Program-made: the position numbers and the translations under genes
Part shown: positions 5,400 through 5,768 of the stretch, piece after piece
How positions within the stretch are numbered: the first letter of the stretch is position 1
Layout of the letters: the number at the start of each line of letters is the position of its first letter
Assembly: GCA_023421635.1 (NCBI GenBank)
Contig: JAEZSU010000337.1
Coordinates: 1 to 5,768 of the forward strand
Direction: 5' to 3'
Source of the DNA: Actinomycetes bacterium
GTDB taxonomy: Bacteria; Actinomycetota; Actinomycetes; Actinomycetales; Microbacteriaceae
DNA: 5,768 nucleotides
The notes under the pieces: generated by a model
Databases searched by the model: none
What the model was told of the DNA's origin: nothing
Seen by the model: the letters and a program-made list of their open reading frames with translations, nothing else

Positions 5400-5768
5400 G
5401 TGGCCGATTGTACGGCGGCGACCGCGTCCGCGACCGCTGCCGCAAGTCCCGCGGCCTCGACCGGCGCGTGCGGGAACGTGAACCGCACCGAGGTCTGCGC
5501 CACCTCTGGAGCCACCCCCAATGCGAGGAGCACGTGCGAGGGCTCGTCGCTGCCGGCTGCGCACGCCGACCCGCTCGAGGAGGTCACCCCGCGCCGCTCG
5601 AGTTCGAGCAGCACCGCCTCGCCGCTCGTGCCGGCGAACGTGAAGCTCGCCGTACCGGGGAGCCGGTGCACCGGGTCGCCGGTGAGGCGCGCGGCGGGGA
5701 CGGTCCGCAGCACCTCCGCGACGAACGCGTCGCGCATCGCACCCACCCGCGCGGCGGACTCCGCGCGC
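5396..5768 (-). CDS. Cysteine desulfurase (class V aminotransferase, NifS/IscS-like), C-terminal part only
   Basis: Only the last 123 residues are in the window; the 5' part, including the PLP-binding Lys, lies beyond the right edge. The enzyme takes sulfur from L-cysteine, giving alanine and an enzyme-bound persulfide used for Fe-S clusters or thiolation. What is seen: RLTGDPVHRLPGTASFTF, then SGEAVLLELERRGV, then the catalytic loop SSSGSACAAGS, whose Cys codon is at 5561-5563, then DEPSHVLLALG and VRFTFP, ending with an Ala-rich helix. These blocks are typical of the C-terminal domain of NifS/IscS-type desulfurases. The catalytic Cys is followed by 54 residues, a normal C-terminal length, so the end looks intact. 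The TGA at 5396-5398 overlaps the glycosyltransferase GTG by 4 nt. In many bacteria a desulfurase of this class lies next to nadA/B/C and serves the NadA Fe-S cluster; whether that holds here cannot be seen. Confidence 0.92.
   Translation of the reverse strand, partial: RAESAARVGAMRDAFVAEVLRTVPAARLTGDPVHRLPGTASFTFAGTSGEAVLLELERRGVTSSSGSACAAGSDEPSHVLLALGVAPEVAQTSVRFTFPHAPVEAAGLAAAVADAVAAVQSAT
5407..5412 (-). promoter_or_regulatory. Candidate internal leaderless -10 (TACAAT) for the glycosyltransferase
   Basis: Within the last codons of the cysteine desulfurase gene, the minus strand reads TACAAT ending 7 nt before the glycosyltransferase GTG. It differs from TATAAT at one base and has the same spacing as the -10 boxes of the small acidic and ABC genes. 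The A/T-rich hexamer stands out in very GC-rich coding sequence, in codons for Val-Gln-Ser. No -35 box is recognisable. Confidence 0.45.

Noticed and set aside
4357..5445. A 362-codon minus-strand frame overlapping the glycosyltransferase
   Set aside because: It is in another frame of the glycosyltransferase, is Arg/Gly/Pro/Ala-rich, and crosses the ABC 3' end on the opposite strand. It has no motifs.
5400..5564. An N-terminal extension of the glycosyltransferase to an upstream ATG at 5564
   Set aside because: The extra 55 residues are an Arg/Gly-rich out-of-frame reading of the cysteine desulfurase, whose own frame has clear motifs. The GT2 domain begins right after the GTG at 5399.
1..5768. 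Search for a novel defence, mobile or secondary-metabolite system
   Set aside because: No integrase, transposase, toxin-antitoxin pair, CRISPR repeats, reverse transcriptase, nuclease/helicase pair or biosynthetic core enzyme is visible. Composition is even across the window, and the genes belong to common families.

Overview
The window looks like a piece of chromosome from a high-GC actinobacterium, most probably a Microbacteriaceae member such as Microbacterium. This rests on the very high GC at third codon positions, the lack of clear -35 boxes, TANNNT-type -10 hexamers placed 6-7 nt before start codons (leaderless transcription), and the style of the proteins. The genus is an inference. 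I see no rRNA, tRNA, CRISPR array, insertion sequence, phage gene or clear sign of recent transfer.

Layout from left to right: (1) a 14-TM-type drug/H+ antiporter of the MFS DHA2 family on the minus strand, cut by the left edge probably within a few codons of its end; (2) divergent from it, a DUF1345 integral membrane protein on the plus strand; (3) convergent with that, a 61-residue, strongly acidic protein of unknown function on the minus strand; (4) divergent from the small gene across 65 bp, a complete MsbA/BmrA-type ABC exporter half-transporter on the plus strand; (5) convergent with it, a family 2 glycosyltransferase on the minus strand; (6) overlapping the glycosyltransferase by 4 nt, the C-terminal 123 residues of a cysteine desulfurase, cut by the right edge. 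Coding density is close to complete, and no gap exceeds about 115 bp.

The genes do not form one pathway. Two are probable efflux pumps (MFS and ABC), two are small proteins of unknown role, and the last two form a minus-strand pair that enters from the right. Cysteine desulfurase genes of this type often sit beside NAD-biosynthesis (nadA/B/C) genes, so such genes might lie just outside the right edge; this cannot be seen here.

The most interesting non-coding signals are these. A -10-like hexamer stands 6-7 nt ahead of four of the five visible start codons, including one inside the end of the cysteine desulfurase gene that could give the glycosyltransferase its own leaderless transcript. A perfect 7-bp inverted repeat spans both stop codons of the ABC/glycosyltransferase convergent pair, and a similar 6-bp one spans the DUF1345 stop codon. 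I found no convincing evidence of a novel multi-gene system; the window reads as ordinary core or near-core actinobacterial sequence.
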